DNA of 64,000 nucleotides, taken from Apostichopus japonicus (taxonomy: Eukaryota; Echinodermata; Holothuroidea; Aspidochirotida; Stichopodidae). Position 1 is the stretch's first letter, and the number at the start of each line of letters is the position of its first letter. The notes below the pieces were generated by a model. That model searched no databases. It had not been told where the DNA came from and saw only the letters and a program-made list of their open reading frames with translations. Shown in pieces: positions 26,351-38,814 of the stretch. Both the position numbers and the translations under genes were made by a program. The stretch is taken from positions 6,694,714 to 6,758,713 of the forward strand of contig NC_092567.1 of NCBI RefSeq assembly GCF_037975245.1, in the 5' to 3' direction.

Positions 26351-29077
26351 CCCAGTACAGTCCCTCTTCTCTATAAAGTACAATCCTCCTTCTCAATAAA
26401 TTAAAGTCTCCCTACTCTATGATGTACAGTCACCCTACTCTATAAAGTACAGTCCCCTACTCTTAAAGTACAATCACCCTACTCTATAAAGAACAGTGCC
26501 CTACTCTATAAAGTACAGTCCTCCTACACTATAAAGTACAGTACTCATACTCTATAAAGTAAAGTCACCCTACTCTAAAAGTACAATCACCCTAGTATAT
26601 AAATAACAGTCCCCTACTCTATAAACTAACGTCTCCCAACTCTATAAAGTACAGTCCCCTACTCTATAAATTGAAGTCCCCTACTCTATAGAGTACAGTC
26701 CCCTAGTCTTAAAGTACAATCACCCTACTCTAAAAAGTACAGTTACCCTACTCTATAAAGTACAGTCACATACTCTATAAAGTACAGTCCCCTACTCTAA
26801 AATGTACAGTCCCTCTACTCAATAAACTAGAGTCCCCTTTCTCTATAAAGTTAAGTCCACTACTCTATAATATACAGTCCCCCTAATCTATAAAGAACAG
26901 TGCCCTACTCTATAAAGTACAGTACTCCTACACTATGAGGTGCTCATACTCTATTAAGTAAAGTCACCCTACTCTTAAAATGTACAATCACCCTACTATA
27001 TAAGTAACAGTCCCCTACTCTATAAACTAACGTCTCCCAACTCTAAAAGTACAATCACCGTACTATATAAATAACAGTCCCCTACTCTATAAAGTAAATC
27101 TCCCTACTCTAAAAGTACAATCAACCTACTCTATAAAGTACAGTCACCCTACTCTATTAAGTACAGTCCCTCACTCTATAAAGTACTGTTCCCTACTATA
27201 TAACGTAAAGCTCCCTGCTCTAAAAGTACAGTCACCCTACTCTATAAAGTACAGTCACATACTCTATAAAGTACAGTCCCCTACTCTATAAATTGCAGTC
27301 CCCCTCCTCTATAAAGTACAATCCCCTACTCTTAAAGTACAACCACCCTACTCTATAAAATACAGTCGACCTACTCTATAAAGTACAGTCACTTACTCTA
27401 TAAAGTACAGTCCCCTACTATATAAATTGCAGTCCCTCTACTCTAAAATGTACAGTCCCTCTACTCAATAAAGTAGAGTCCCCCTACTCTATAATATACA
27501 GTCCCCCTACTCTTAAAGTACAATCACCCTACTCTATAAAGAACAGTGCCCTACTTTATAAAGTACAGTCCTCCTACACTATGAAGTACAGTACTCATAC
27601 TCTATAAAGTAAAGTCAGCCTACTCTAAAAATACAATCACCCTACTATATAAATAACAGTCCCCTACTCTATAAACTAACGTCTCTTTACTCTATAAAGT
27701 ACAGTCCCCTACTCTATAAATTAAAGCTCCCTGCTCTAAAAGTACAATCACCCTACTCTATAAAGTACAGTCACCCTACTCTATAAAGTACAGTCACATA
27801 CTCTATAAAGTACAGTCCTCCTAATCTATTAAGTGCAGTCCCCTACTCTTAAAGAACAATCATCCAACTCTATAAAGTACAGTCCTCCAACCCTATGAAG
27901 TACAGTACTCATACTCTATAAAGTAAAGTCACCCTACTCCAAAAGTACAATCACCGTACTATATTAATAACAGTCCCCTACTCTATAAAGTAAATCTCCC
28001 TACTCTAAAAGTACAATCAACCTACTCTATAAAGTACAGTCACCCTACTCTATAAAGTACAGTCACATACTCTATAAAGTACAGTCCCCTACTCTATAAA
28101 TTGCAGTCCCCTACTCTATAGAGTACAGTCCCCTACTCCTCTTAAAGTACAATCACCCTATTCTATACATTGCAGTCCCTCTACTCTTAAATGTACAGTC
28201 CCTCTACTCAATAAAGTAGAGTCCCCCTACTCTATAAAGTACATGATTCCTACTCTATAAGGTACATTCGCCCTACTCTATAAAGAACAAAGCCCTACTC
28301 TATAAAGTACAGTCCTCCTACACTATGAAGTACAGTACTCATACTCTATAAAGTAAAGTCACCTTACTCTAAAAGTACAATCACCCTACTATATAAATAA
28401 CAGTCCCGTACTCTAAAAACTAACGTCTCCCAACTCTATAAAGTACAGTCCCCTACTCTATAAAGTACTGTTCCCTACTCTATAAAGTAAAGCTCCATGC
28501 TCTAAAAGTACAGTCACCCTACTCCATAAAGTACAGTCACATACTCTATAAAGTACAGTCCCCTACTCTATAAATTGCAGTCCCCCTACTCTATAGAGTA
28601 CAGTTCCCTACTCTTAAAGTACAATCACCCTACTCTATAAAGTCCAGTCAACCTACTCTATAAAGTACATGATTCATACTCTATAAAGTACAGTCCTCCT
28701 ACACTATGAAGTACAGTACTCATACTCTATAAAGTAAAGTCACCCTACTCTAAAAGTACGATCATCCTTCTATATAAATAACAGTCCCCTACTCTATAAA
28801 CTAACGTCTCCAGCTCTATAAAGTACAGTCCCCTACTCTATAAATTAAAGCTCCCTGCTCTAAAAGTACAATCATCCTACTCTATAAAGTACAGTCACCC
28901 TACTCTATAAAGTACAGTCACCCTACTCTATTAAGTACAGTCCCCTACTCTATAAATTGCATTCCCCCTACTCTTTAAAGTACAGTCCCCTACTCTTAAA
29001 GTACAACCACCCTACTCTATAAAATACAGTCAACCTACTCTATAAAGTACAGTCACATACTCTATAAAGTACAGTCC
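26351..29077. repeat. 2.7 kb minisatellite of about 23-bp units with higher-order structure
   Basis: More than one hundred head-to-tail variants of a unit reading roughly CCCTACTCTATAAAGTACAG plus TCA. Variants (TACACTATGAAGTACAG, CTCATACTCTATAAAGTAAAG, AAACTAACGTCTCCCAAC) occur in fixed succession. That multi-unit block recurs starting near 26544, 26943, 27594, 27910, 28340 and 28720, which shows block-wise amplification. No frame of note crosses it. Confidence 0.95.
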
Positions 29078-30211
29078 GTAATATCATGTTAGCATTCGCA
29101 ATGTTAACCATTGTGAAAATGAGCTAGCTGTTATCATTGCGATATATCTTGTTAGCATTGCGAAATATCATGTTTACACGGTGCGTGCTAACAACTTTTA
29201 TCAAGTAAAACATTGAGTCATTTAACTTTACCCTCAGTGGTGGTCACTGAGGTTATTAAAATGAGATGATATTTTATCACAATATTCATTCAGACAGAAT
29301 TACTTGAAGACCTCTGATGGTCGCGATTTTGTGCTCTGTGAGCACCGTTGTTACTAAATACTTTTTTATTGGTTGAGTTAGTTTTGTAGAATAGGTCGAC
29401 CTATGCACTTGTCGCTTCTGAGAAGCGGCGAAAATAAATCTGTAAACTACAACTACAGAGAGCGGTGTCTATCTGTTGTCTCTTCTGGTGCTGCCTTTCT
29501 ACATCATCCGTATGTCCTGAATAAATCTGAGACCCCGGCAACGTTACAATACCTACACTCTCTTTTGTCAAATTGTTTATCATTTCTTTGAGTATTTTTC
29601 ATATTTGTTTAATAAACAGTGGATTTACGTTGTTTTCATTTTCGTGAACGAATCTGTAGATTTCTTGTCAAGACACATTCAGAGTTGGCCATCGCCGCTT
29701 GAAGTTTCATCTACACAGTTTGCGTACTTTACAGGCATATTACGCACATAGGAAAAAAACATCGGAAACTTACAATGGTTTCGTATTAGCAGACGTATCT
29801 GAGAGCAATGCATATATATATACGTACAGAAGGGACTTTAAAACGGCTGATATGACAGAATAAACACAACAAGGCATAAATATCAGATATGAATTGTACT
29901 ATCAAATAAAGTATTTGATTGTGTAAACTATAAAACATGAACTTTGAAATCAGTTAAAACTATAAACTGATTCCTCCCAATATCTATTTAGCGTTCAGAA
30001 TCGTATGTTAGGACGTCACATGACATACACGACGCCATCTTGCCAATTTGATGTTCTTCATTCCTGTTTCCGTATGTTCTTCTTTCGTGTGTTTCGTCTG
30101 TTATTTTAAGGATTAAAGGATTCTAGACTTAAATTATACTCTGGTTGATAGATCCACATAGCGATGATCGTACTGGTAAGTAACGTACATGAGACATTAA
30201 TGGTGTGAAGC
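29078..30211. other. No gene seen
   Basis: AT-rich DNA. Opposite-strand open frames at 29.4-29.6 kb overlap each other and show no splice sites. Confidence 0.4.

Positions 30212-30283
<72 letters not shown>
30212..30283. repeat. (AT)n microsatellite
   Basis: About 70 bp of uninterrupted AT dinucleotides, directly adjoining the 40-bp satellite. Confidence 0.95.
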
Positions 30284-30284
<1 letters not shown>

Positions 30285-30884
30285 TGAAATACTTAACACG
30301 TCATTAATAACACAGGCTATGTATTGATGTACTAAACACTTCATTAATTACACAGGCTATATACTGATATACTTAACACGTCATTAATAACACATGCTAT
30401 GTACTGATATACTAAACACGTCATTAATAACACAGGCTATGTACTGATAAACTTAACACGTCATTAATAACACAGGCTATGTACTGATATACTAAACACG
30501 TCATTAATTACACAGGCTATGTACTGATTTACTAAACACGTCATTAATAATACAGGCTATGTAATGATATACTAAATACGGTATTAATAACACGTGTTAT
30601 GTACCGATATACTTAACACGTCATTAATAACACAGGCTTTGTCCTGATATACTTAACACGTCATTTAAAACACAGGTTATGTACTGATATACTAAACACG
30701 TCATTAATAACACAGGCTATGTATTTATATACTTAACACGTCATTAATAACACAGGCTATGTACTTATATACAAAACACGTCATTAATAACACAGCCTAT
30801 ATACTGATAAACTTCACACGTCATTAATAACACAGGCTATATACTGATATACTAAACACGTCATTAATAATACAGGCTATGTTA
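30284..30884. repeat. 40-bp tandem satellite, about 15 copies
   Basis: The unit consists of ACTTAACACGTCATTAATAA followed by CACAGGCTATGTACTGATAT, with a strict 40-bp period and few point changes. It contains the palindrome-like TTAATAA words and no coding frame. Confidence 0.95.
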
Positions 30885-33027
30885 AATTTATGACAACAGA
30901 TTACTATATGAACATGGCGTCTTCAAGGCTATTTCAATTGATCAGAATTATAATCCATGTCTGTATGATCATGTTCAATGTCGATTGTAATATTTCTTCA
31001 ATTTGAAGGTAATAATTTAGGCTCATGTTAGTTAAACTATTATTATGTAAATCCTGGTTATTTAAAAGTTCATTCATACAGCTACAACATATCTCTTCCA
31101 ACCAGAATATGTGCTATCCTTCCACTTTATTGCTGTCAAACCAGATCATAAATCACCTAACAGAGTACTGTCGAAACAGACATTTAGAATTGTACTGCTT
31201 TCATAGCGGGCGTTACTCCGTTAGGCTGATACGACATTACATGTATGAATCGGGATAGGAGTAACTTAAAAGGTTTCTCAAGATATATAGGCATTATTTT
31301 AATTTGCAACTTTAGCATGGGAGAGATGCAGTTGTCTTACTTTCTATCCGTATGGAACATGGTATGAATTATGTGGGAAGTATGTAGACAATTTTGATAC
31401 GTTTTACTAAGATAAATCTAGTTGGAAGTTCATGGAACATGGTATAAGTTAGGCTTATATGTGGGAATTAAAGAGAACATTGAATAAGTTAGAATATGCT
31501 AAACCGGTGGAAATGTGGTTCTATTAGCTCATTATCTTTTAAACTCAACAATTTTCCTGATAATCCGGAAGAATATTAATATTAAAACAAAAGACTAAAC
31601 ATATTAAGTTTATGAACTTTACTGATTTTTTTTTTGTAAGTTAATAATCACGTGACTGATATATTTTATTTTATGAGGGTGACCAGAGCAATTCATCTTA
31701 AATGTTATTTTGCTGAAATTATTTGAAAAATATAAATCTTTGGAAAATCTTTGGAAAATCAGCTTATTAAAGGAACCGTAAAAAGTATTTCCCTCTGTCC
31801 GAAATTCAGTCGTACCGCTTAAAGCAGCAGTTTAGCTAAGGCTTGTGTTACCCTGGTAGGCTAATTACTATGCACACGTATGTGTTTTGATAACTTAGTC
31901 TATAATACACAAGTCTTGTGTTGATAACAGTGGGTCATCTTTCTATTTTATTTCATGAAGTAAAGGTTACTGGGGGAATACTTATCTTCTTATTTCTGTA
32001 TTATAGATCAAATGGAATTATGTTGAATAAAGAAAATCAGACTTTAATCTCACATTTGAAATGAACCTTGACTATAGTCAAACTAATGACCTACATTTGT
32101 ATCTGATGTCACTATATATTAGTATCGATAAAGTAATAAAAACCATCTAAAGCAGCTTCTTTAAAATGCAAATGAATAGCCGTTGTATCTACAATTAAGA
32201 GAGAGCCTCGCAATAATTGTGAAGCCCGCCATATAAAATAATGAGCTGTAGGTGATATTCTTAAAGGATATCGAAAACACTGATAACAAAACAGAAAGTT
32301 GAATTTTTCAGGAGCGGATAATATTAGATTACTTCAAAGGTTGATGTTTTGTGTAAACAATAAACAGTAAAGAAGAGATAAGGAGCGATTCACCTTGAAG
32401 TAATCTTTGTCGAGCCAGAGACCTGTTGGTAAAGTGAATTATAGAATTACACATTGGTTTATGATAATTTTGTAAAGTTAGTTCATCCAATCATACCGTA
32501 TCAATATATTCAACAGATCATCGCTTTGAATGATAATCATGGAGAATATCACTCAAAGGAAAAGAAAAGTGAAGACCCAAGTTTATCCCGCCAACCAGTC
32601 ACGGAAGTTTTTGTGACGTCATAATCGATGGAGCGCCTTACAGTGTCGATGGAGCGCCTTACAGTGCAAGGTGTGTTGTTATTACATCGTTTTGGGTTAG
32701 AAACCTAGTATAAGAAGACTGATGTTTATAATTAACATTGATGAGGATTTGAGCCTCAGCATTCTAAATACTCTTACATTGTATGAACGAGATTTCAGCG
32801 TGACTTTTTTATTTTGTTCATTATTTTTTTCTACCTTATTTACTTGAACTAACCGAATGGAAAATTTGCTTATTACTCCGATTTAACTGATATAATTTGA
32901 TCGTTCAGAGTGACATCCAACAGATTGCCCGCCATAATTGTCTCCATATATATAAGCACTGACACGCCCCAATTTTATTGACCAAAAAATAATGTTTACA
33001 AATCAAACTTTTGGCATTTGTTTTCAG
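30885..33027. other. No gene recognised; expected 5' part of the NLR gene
   Basis: The NACHT exon that follows begins with two bases of a split codon, so an upstream exon must exist, typically one coding for a Death-fold domain. I could not find it here. A 21-bp word (TCGATGGAGCGCCTTACAGTG) is tandemly duplicated at about 32625-32668. Confidence 0.45.
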
Positions 33028-34550
33028 ACAAAAAGGCCATACTCATCGATTCTCTGAAGAGCAGGTATAAACTACAATATGACGCAGTTCAGCCCATACC
33101 GTACATCAAGGACAGACTATATTGTGTAGACAAGGTATTTGTTGAGGGCGGTACAGAGATCCATATTGTTAAAGGAGCGACGAAGGAGAAAGAAGGACCA
33201 TGGGTACGTGTGGGCTCGTACAAAGATATCTTCACAGACCCTCGAATGAAAGCCAAACGGCGCATCATAGAAGCAGAAGCCGGGTATGGTAAGTCAACAG
33301 TGGCCCTACAGCTCGCCTATGATTGGTGCAATGGTGTAAAGGATTCACCTTTTAAAGACGTAGAGATTCTAATTCTTCTCCGGTTAAGGCAGCTGAACAG
33401 CAAGATATCAATCTATCAAGCAATTAAACTGTTCTTAGGACCAAGAGATCCTCGTATCAAATCTACTGATATTAAAGATATCATTGAAAGCTGTTCTTCT
33501 GTTAAGGTACTCCTGGACGGATATGATGAGTTTCCTGATAGGGACGGAGCAACCGGAAGTGACGTAGGACGTATCATAACGAGGAATCTGTTTAGGAATA
33601 TTGATGTTACCCTGACAACCAGATATCTCCCGAAGGACTATGACCAAGCAAACACAAAACGAGTGCGGTTAGTTGGTTTTGACGAAAAGGCACGTGACCA
33701 ATACATTCGCAAAGCTGTTACTGGGGAAGACGAAGAAAGCGTTTCTAAAATTAAGCGCGCTTTGAAAGCAAACCCGATCCTGGATGCCCTATGTCAGGTG
33801 CCTCTTTTCTTTGTCATGTTTTCTCACATGACTCACGAGAAAGTACTTTTTATGAGATTTAATTCAGTTACAGAGTTTTTCCGCTACATGATGAAGTGTT
33901 TCCATAGTCACAAGAGCAATAAATCAATGGATAGGAACACGAGACCACACAATGTTACATATGAATTGAAATTCGCTGAACTGAGTAAAGTAGCATTTGA
34001 AGGTCTCTGCGGTGAAAACCAACAGTTATCATGGCGTAAGGATGGACTCTGTACACGACTAGGTCAAGGGTTTCTTAAACATTATATTGCAGTCGGTATC
34101 TTGGTAGAGGAAGAAGTGTCTACTGAGACAAACGAACATACTTCTACTACAGACTTACAGACAAGGACTGACGTAAGGTTCTACCATAAACTATTCTGTG
34201 AATGGTTTGCGTGTTTTAGACTGGTAGAATTTGTAGCTGCTACAAGAGGTGCATCTGAGCTGAAGAATGTTCTTGATAAAGTGGATCCATTTAATCTTCA
34301 GTACCTCTATCGGTTCGCCTGTGGGATTAACCCAGCAGTTGGAAAGAGAATAATAGAATACTTGAAGAGCAGGAAAGACGGTGATAAGTTTGCCATCCTC
34401 TGCATCCTGGAACAAACTGGTGAGGTAGATGGAATCAAGGAAACCGTCAGGGATCTGTGTGCAAAGATGGTGGAAATCAATGCACACTCACACAGTAGAC
34501 TACTACAGAGGTCTACCATACAGCTACTGGAGATTGCTGCCAGATATGAC
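33028..34550 (+). CDS. NACHT exon of an NLR-type innate immune receptor
   Basis: A single 1523-bp exon. The acceptor GGCATTTGTTTTCAG ends at 33027 and the donor GTAAGTATTA starts at 34551. It reads open for 507 codons plus two leading bases; the frame has no ATG start at its left edge, so it is an internal exon. Counting from the TTG at 33018, the conserved pre-NACHT block is residues 6-40 (RYKLQYDAVQPIPYIKDRLY). Walker A is at 85-94 (EAEAGYGKST) with the catalytic Lys and Ser. Walker B is at 162-171 (VKVLLDGYDE) and the sensor-1 Arg is in TLTTRYLPKD. A hydrophobic ANPILDALCQVPLFFVMF block follows. The winged-helix His lies in RFYHKLFCEWFACF. NACHT is the STAND-class ATPase that drives oligomerisation of cytosolic immune receptors. 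No LRR exon was found downstream in the window; the adjacent intron is full of hAT-like elements. Confidence 0.93.
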
Positions 34551-34756
34551 GTAAGTATTAATAATAAATTACTATTTTACTCGCTGCATGGATTGAATTG
34601 GTAGACATATTTAGCTGAATGCCTATATGTAACCGTGACACAATTCAATTTATAGTAAACACACTCTGACAAATTAAAACCCAAAGTAAGATTCCTGATA
34701 GCATCTTTCATGCTCTCTTCACGTGATGGAATTATGGTGGAAATGTATGCTGAATG

Positions 34757-35853
34757 CAGTGGCGGCGGAACCGGGGGGGGGGGGGCTTGGGGGGGGCTCA
34801 GCCCCCCAATGAAAAAGTTGAGGGGGCAAATGCATGATAAGCCCCCCCCCCCCAATATTTACCAAGGCTCCGAAACGTGCATCTGTCCATTTTTCAATGC
34901 ATACTTGTCGATCTGTCTGATGCACACGTATACTATATAGGTGTAATAATTTTAGTAATTGCTGGGGGACCCTCGGCCCGTCCCCTGGCTATAGACCACA
35001 TTGTCACCCCAACCGCGTCTTCACGCCCCGTGAAAAGTGGAAGCAGTGAGTGTGAGTACCGGTAAGCGTAACACAACTTCGTCTTAGGCCAATGACTTGC
35101 CTCATTTCAGCCAGTTCTCCAACATCCCCTTACTTAGTGGCGGAGCGTCCATATGTAGTCAGGGGTGGATGCCCACCCCCCCCCCTGACGGACTCAAATG
35201 GACTGCTGGCGACCTTTTCAGCTTTTCACTACTTTTTACTTATTCGCGATTATTGACTATTTTATTGCGCTCTCATATACCTATTGACATTTGTCATATT
35301 CTGTTGGTGTAATTTTCCGACAAAATGGCGACGACACCTATTTATTCTCCGTTTATCAGTGCAAATTAGCAAGGCCCGAAAAGGGTCATTTCCTGCAATC
35401 TAGGGAGTATCTTTACTCAAAAATTTTCTGTACGCTCCGCGCAAACCTGTGGTGGCGCTCCGCTTAGATAGTGTCGAAAGCGCCCCTACAGACCATTCGT
35501 GACCCCGCTGACCAATACCCCTAGCTCCACCACTGCCCTTACTACACTCAAAAACGTCTTTGCGAGTACACTAAGAGTAATAGCTACTCTCTTAAAACAC
35601 CATCGAATATACAAATTACAATATTTTTTACAGACTTTTACGTGCAATCTGAGAAATTGCAGGCTTGAGACCCATATTTTAGGGCTAGGTATTCGCAGCA
35701 TTAAACACTCGGGAAGTGCCGTTTCCGGCCATCTGGGGGTTTGAAAAAACCCAAAATTTTCTTGTACGCTCCGCGCCAACTGATGGTGGCGCTCCGCTTA
35801 GATAGCCTCCACACATTAGCACCCCCAATAATTTTTCCGTTCCGCCGCGCCTG
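34757..35853 (+). mobile_element. 1.1 kb hAT-like element in the NLR intron, 8-bp target duplication
   Basis: The ends CAGTGGCGGCGGAAC and GTTCCGCCGCGCCTG are inverted repeats (13 of 15). GCTGAATG at 34749-34756 is repeated exactly at 35854-35861, the hAT signature. Near the left end is a G/C hairpin (GGGGGGCTCAGCCCCCC). It contains a nested 401-bp element (35135-35535) and a copy of the shared module at about 35710-35806. An inverted partial relative lies at about 48770-49395. No transposase. Confidence 0.9.
35135..35535 (+). mobile_element. hAT-like MITE nested in the 1.1 kb element, 8-bp target duplication
   Basis: Same family as the MITE at 3971-4351: termini (T)AGTGGCGGAGC and GCTCCACCACTG, with CCCTTACT at 35127-35134 and again at 35536-35543. 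The first terminal base is mutated from C to T. The relative at 49.07 kb shows the same site without the insertion. A copy of the module lies at about 35385-35472. Confidence 0.92.
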
Positions 35854-35861
35854 GCTGAATG

Positions 35862-36608
35862 TATACTGTATAGTACAGTTAAAAGAAATATAAACATAAC
35901 ATTAACAACAAGACCATAGACATTATTTAACAAGCAGGGCGTTGTCATTTAGTAAAGTACAGATCAGTGGTTTAAAAACAAAAGGAAAACTTCTTTAAAA
36001 AAAAACGTCTAAAACGAAAGATACACACTGATAGAGTTTTACAAGGGAGGGCGGGGGTGCCTGATTCAGATATATAGAGAAGACCACCAAGACTATGAGT
36101 AAAACCCCGTTTGAATATGGCATCTGAGAGAAAGTCCATGGGCAACCTAACAATCCCTACGGTAGTACGACCCAGACAAAGTGACATTTGAGGTTGAGGT
36201 GGGGTTGCCGAAGGAGTTAATAATATTTATTGGTATATTTCTGCTTTTACGATCAATTGGATCATTTCGAAACGCAGATTTATAATTTAGTGTTGATGCG
36301 ATTAGGATCCATTGAATTTAACTTCGGATTGAGCTCGATAGGGGAGGGGAAGGTAATGTTTCATTTAGAATTTACAACCGTTCTTTTAAGCTCGTTATCA
36401 TAAACTGATGTGGAGAAGTCAATTCATTTTCAGGTTGGCAAGAAACACGTGTTTTAATATTCTGTATTCACTTTCCAGTCAGCATTTCACTTGTTAAATT
36501 AAAGAAGGCCTACATGACGTCATTCGATCGTACCGCGTAGTATAGTTGGGTAAGGCATAACTAAACATGGTTCCTTGCAAGGAAACTTACTTCGAACGTT
36601 ATAGGTCC
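35862..36608. other. No gene seen
   Basis: AT-rich DNA between two hAT-like elements, probably intron of the NLR gene. No exon recognised. Confidence 0.4.
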
Positions 36609-36616
36609 ATTATTAT

Positions 36617-38719
36617 CAGTGGCGTAGCTACGGGGGGGCCTGGGGGGGCCGAGGCCCCCCCATGAAATCGGCTGGCCCCCCCACTGGCCCCCCCACTGGG
36701 AATGGGGTAAAAAAAAACACACTCATCAGTGCGATTCGCTAATATTTTTTGTTCAATAATTTGGGTAATAGAGTTACACAATTTTCTCGTCTGCATCTGG
36801 CAGAATAAGAATAATACAATATCTGTAGTAATCATGAGAATGGTCACACAGCATGGCATGGCAATGGTCGATGCGACGATTGCGACCATACACCACGAAC
36901 CTTGTTGTGCTGCGTGATAGCGATATCTGCTGAAAATATGTTCAGTGCTTCCACCTAGCGCAACAATCTATCAAAAGATTAGCTCCGTTTGTTCTGAGCC
37001 GAGGTATCAGGTATTCATGGGTGGCGATCATGGGGGGGGGGGGGACGGGGGGGGGGGACATGTCCCCCCAATATTTCAGGTGGGGGATATAGTATCTTAT
37101 ATCCCCCCCCCCCCAATATTTGGTGGCATAGTTTTTTTTTAAGCATATGTTTTGTATTTTTTTATGATATCGCTAGTAATTTCAAAATAGAAAATGCTTA
37201 GATGCAACTTACAAGGCCTGGGAAGTGCCATTTCCAGCGATCTGGGAGGCATTTTCGGCCAAAATTTTCTTTTGCGCTTCGCGCCAACTTATGGTGGCGC
37301 TACGCTTAGAAAGTCTGGGTACAAGCTTTGCCCCTCCCTTGGCAAATTCCTCGCAAAGCGCCTGTCTAACCGTGTCACAATTTGTTACTATATATGACCG
37401 AAAGTAGTTTTTACTTTTTTTTCTCGAAATGAATAGCTAGACGGACCGCATCCGTAATGAAATTTGGTTTGCATCTTGTGTATGAGTGTAAGTACGTACA
37501 ATCATACATAGGATCCACATCGATATGGGTTCACTGGGTTTCCATTTGGCCTGTTTCCTACAAGATTTCTAACCGCAGGTGCGTAGCCAAGGGAGGGGGG
37601 GTGAAGGGGTGGAGACCGCCCCCCCCCCTCGAGCATATTTTTTTGGGATTTTCTATGATATCGAAGTTTTATAGTAGCCGTTATAAGAGGTTTTAATATT
37701 TGTACACCAATAATTTAACTGTGTCTGAAATTTCGAAAATTCCTTGACCAACATTCTTCATCATAGTATACTTCCCTCTACACTCGTACAATTTTGACCG
37801 GTCTGTTAGTGGTTGAGGGGGGGTTTTCTATATTGGTTGTCCATAGATGAAATTTAGTGCAACATTATGGGTATGTTTTGAAGTGAATTTATTATTCAAA
37901 TTCTGAACAAATAATGGGCTTAAAACCTTGAAAAGTGGGGCTGACGGGTATTGTGGGGCGTTACGTAGAATTACCTACAAATGCAATGAGGTCGAACATG
38001 ATGTGTGACTGGTGACAATCTTAACAAAAGGTTATGAATGAAAAAAAAAACTATTAGGAAAAACTTGGTTCTCAGGCAAAAGTGTACATCTGGTTGGTCA
38101 TTTTCAAGCCCGAGAAGTGCCATTTCCGGTCATCTGGGGGGCTATCAAAACCAGAAATTTTCTTGTACGCTGCGCGCCAACCAATGGTGGCGCTCCGCTT
38201 TGACAGTAATTCGCCTGCATCCAAGCAGATGTCCCCCCCCCCCTTAATATTTGAAACAGATCGCCGCCCATGCAGGTATTCATATATTGCCTCGAGTCAA
38301 ATGAATATATGTCATTGAATATTCCACAAAACAACTTTTTTATGGCCACGAAACTGTCGAAACAGGATTTTCCACTACTGGTAGAGATATAAAATATTGG
38401 GAATTCTGAAATTCCTGCAAATGATGCCAACTTCCCTCAAGTTAAAATTCTGGTTGAGTTGGCAAGGCCAGTCAGCATGAAAGAGAAAAAACTTTTTTTG
38501 CATTTCTGTCACCAAAGTTGCACATCTTTTTTGGTTGCTATTTTGCCTCACAGGTGCCATCTCCTGCGATCTGGGGGGTGCTGAAAATCTCAAATTTTCT
38601 CTGTACGCTCCGCGCCAACCATGGTGGCGCTCCGCTTAGATAGTAACCTCCGGCCCCCCCACTAGAAAGAACAGCCCCCCCATGGCCCCCCCACTCAAAA
38701 AATCCTAGCTACGCCACTG
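36617..38719 (+). mobile_element. 2.1 kb hAT-like composite element, 8-bp target duplication
   Basis: Termini CAGTGGCGTAGCTACG and the right end AGCTACGCCACTG are inverted repeats. ATTATTAT occurs at 36609-36616 and again at 38720-38727. The left end carries G/C-run hairpins. Most of the interior is a second element (37016-38272). The right arm carries the module (about 38555-38643). No transposase frame. Confidence 0.9.
37016..38272 (+). mobile_element. 1.26 kb element nested inside the 2.1 kb element, 8-bp target duplication
   Basis: The ends CATGGGTGGCGATC and GATCGCCGCCCATG are inverted repeats (13 of 14) flanked by CAGGTATT at 37008-37015 and 38273-38280. The interior holds two blocks related to the composite of copies A/B: about 37155-37375 and 37640-38215, each with the module (about 37293 and 38187). 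It is thus itself made of pieces of other elements. Confidence 0.88.
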
Positions 38720-38814
38720 ATTATTATCAACTATGTAATAACGGCATTGACAGTCAGTACTAATCTGATATGTAAAGTCACCACAGTAAGGAATTCCCTT
38801 TTATGGTTTATACC

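Noticed and set aside
26351-29077. CRISPR-like regular array
   Set aside because: Units are contiguous variants without unique spacers; this is a eukaryotic minisatellite.
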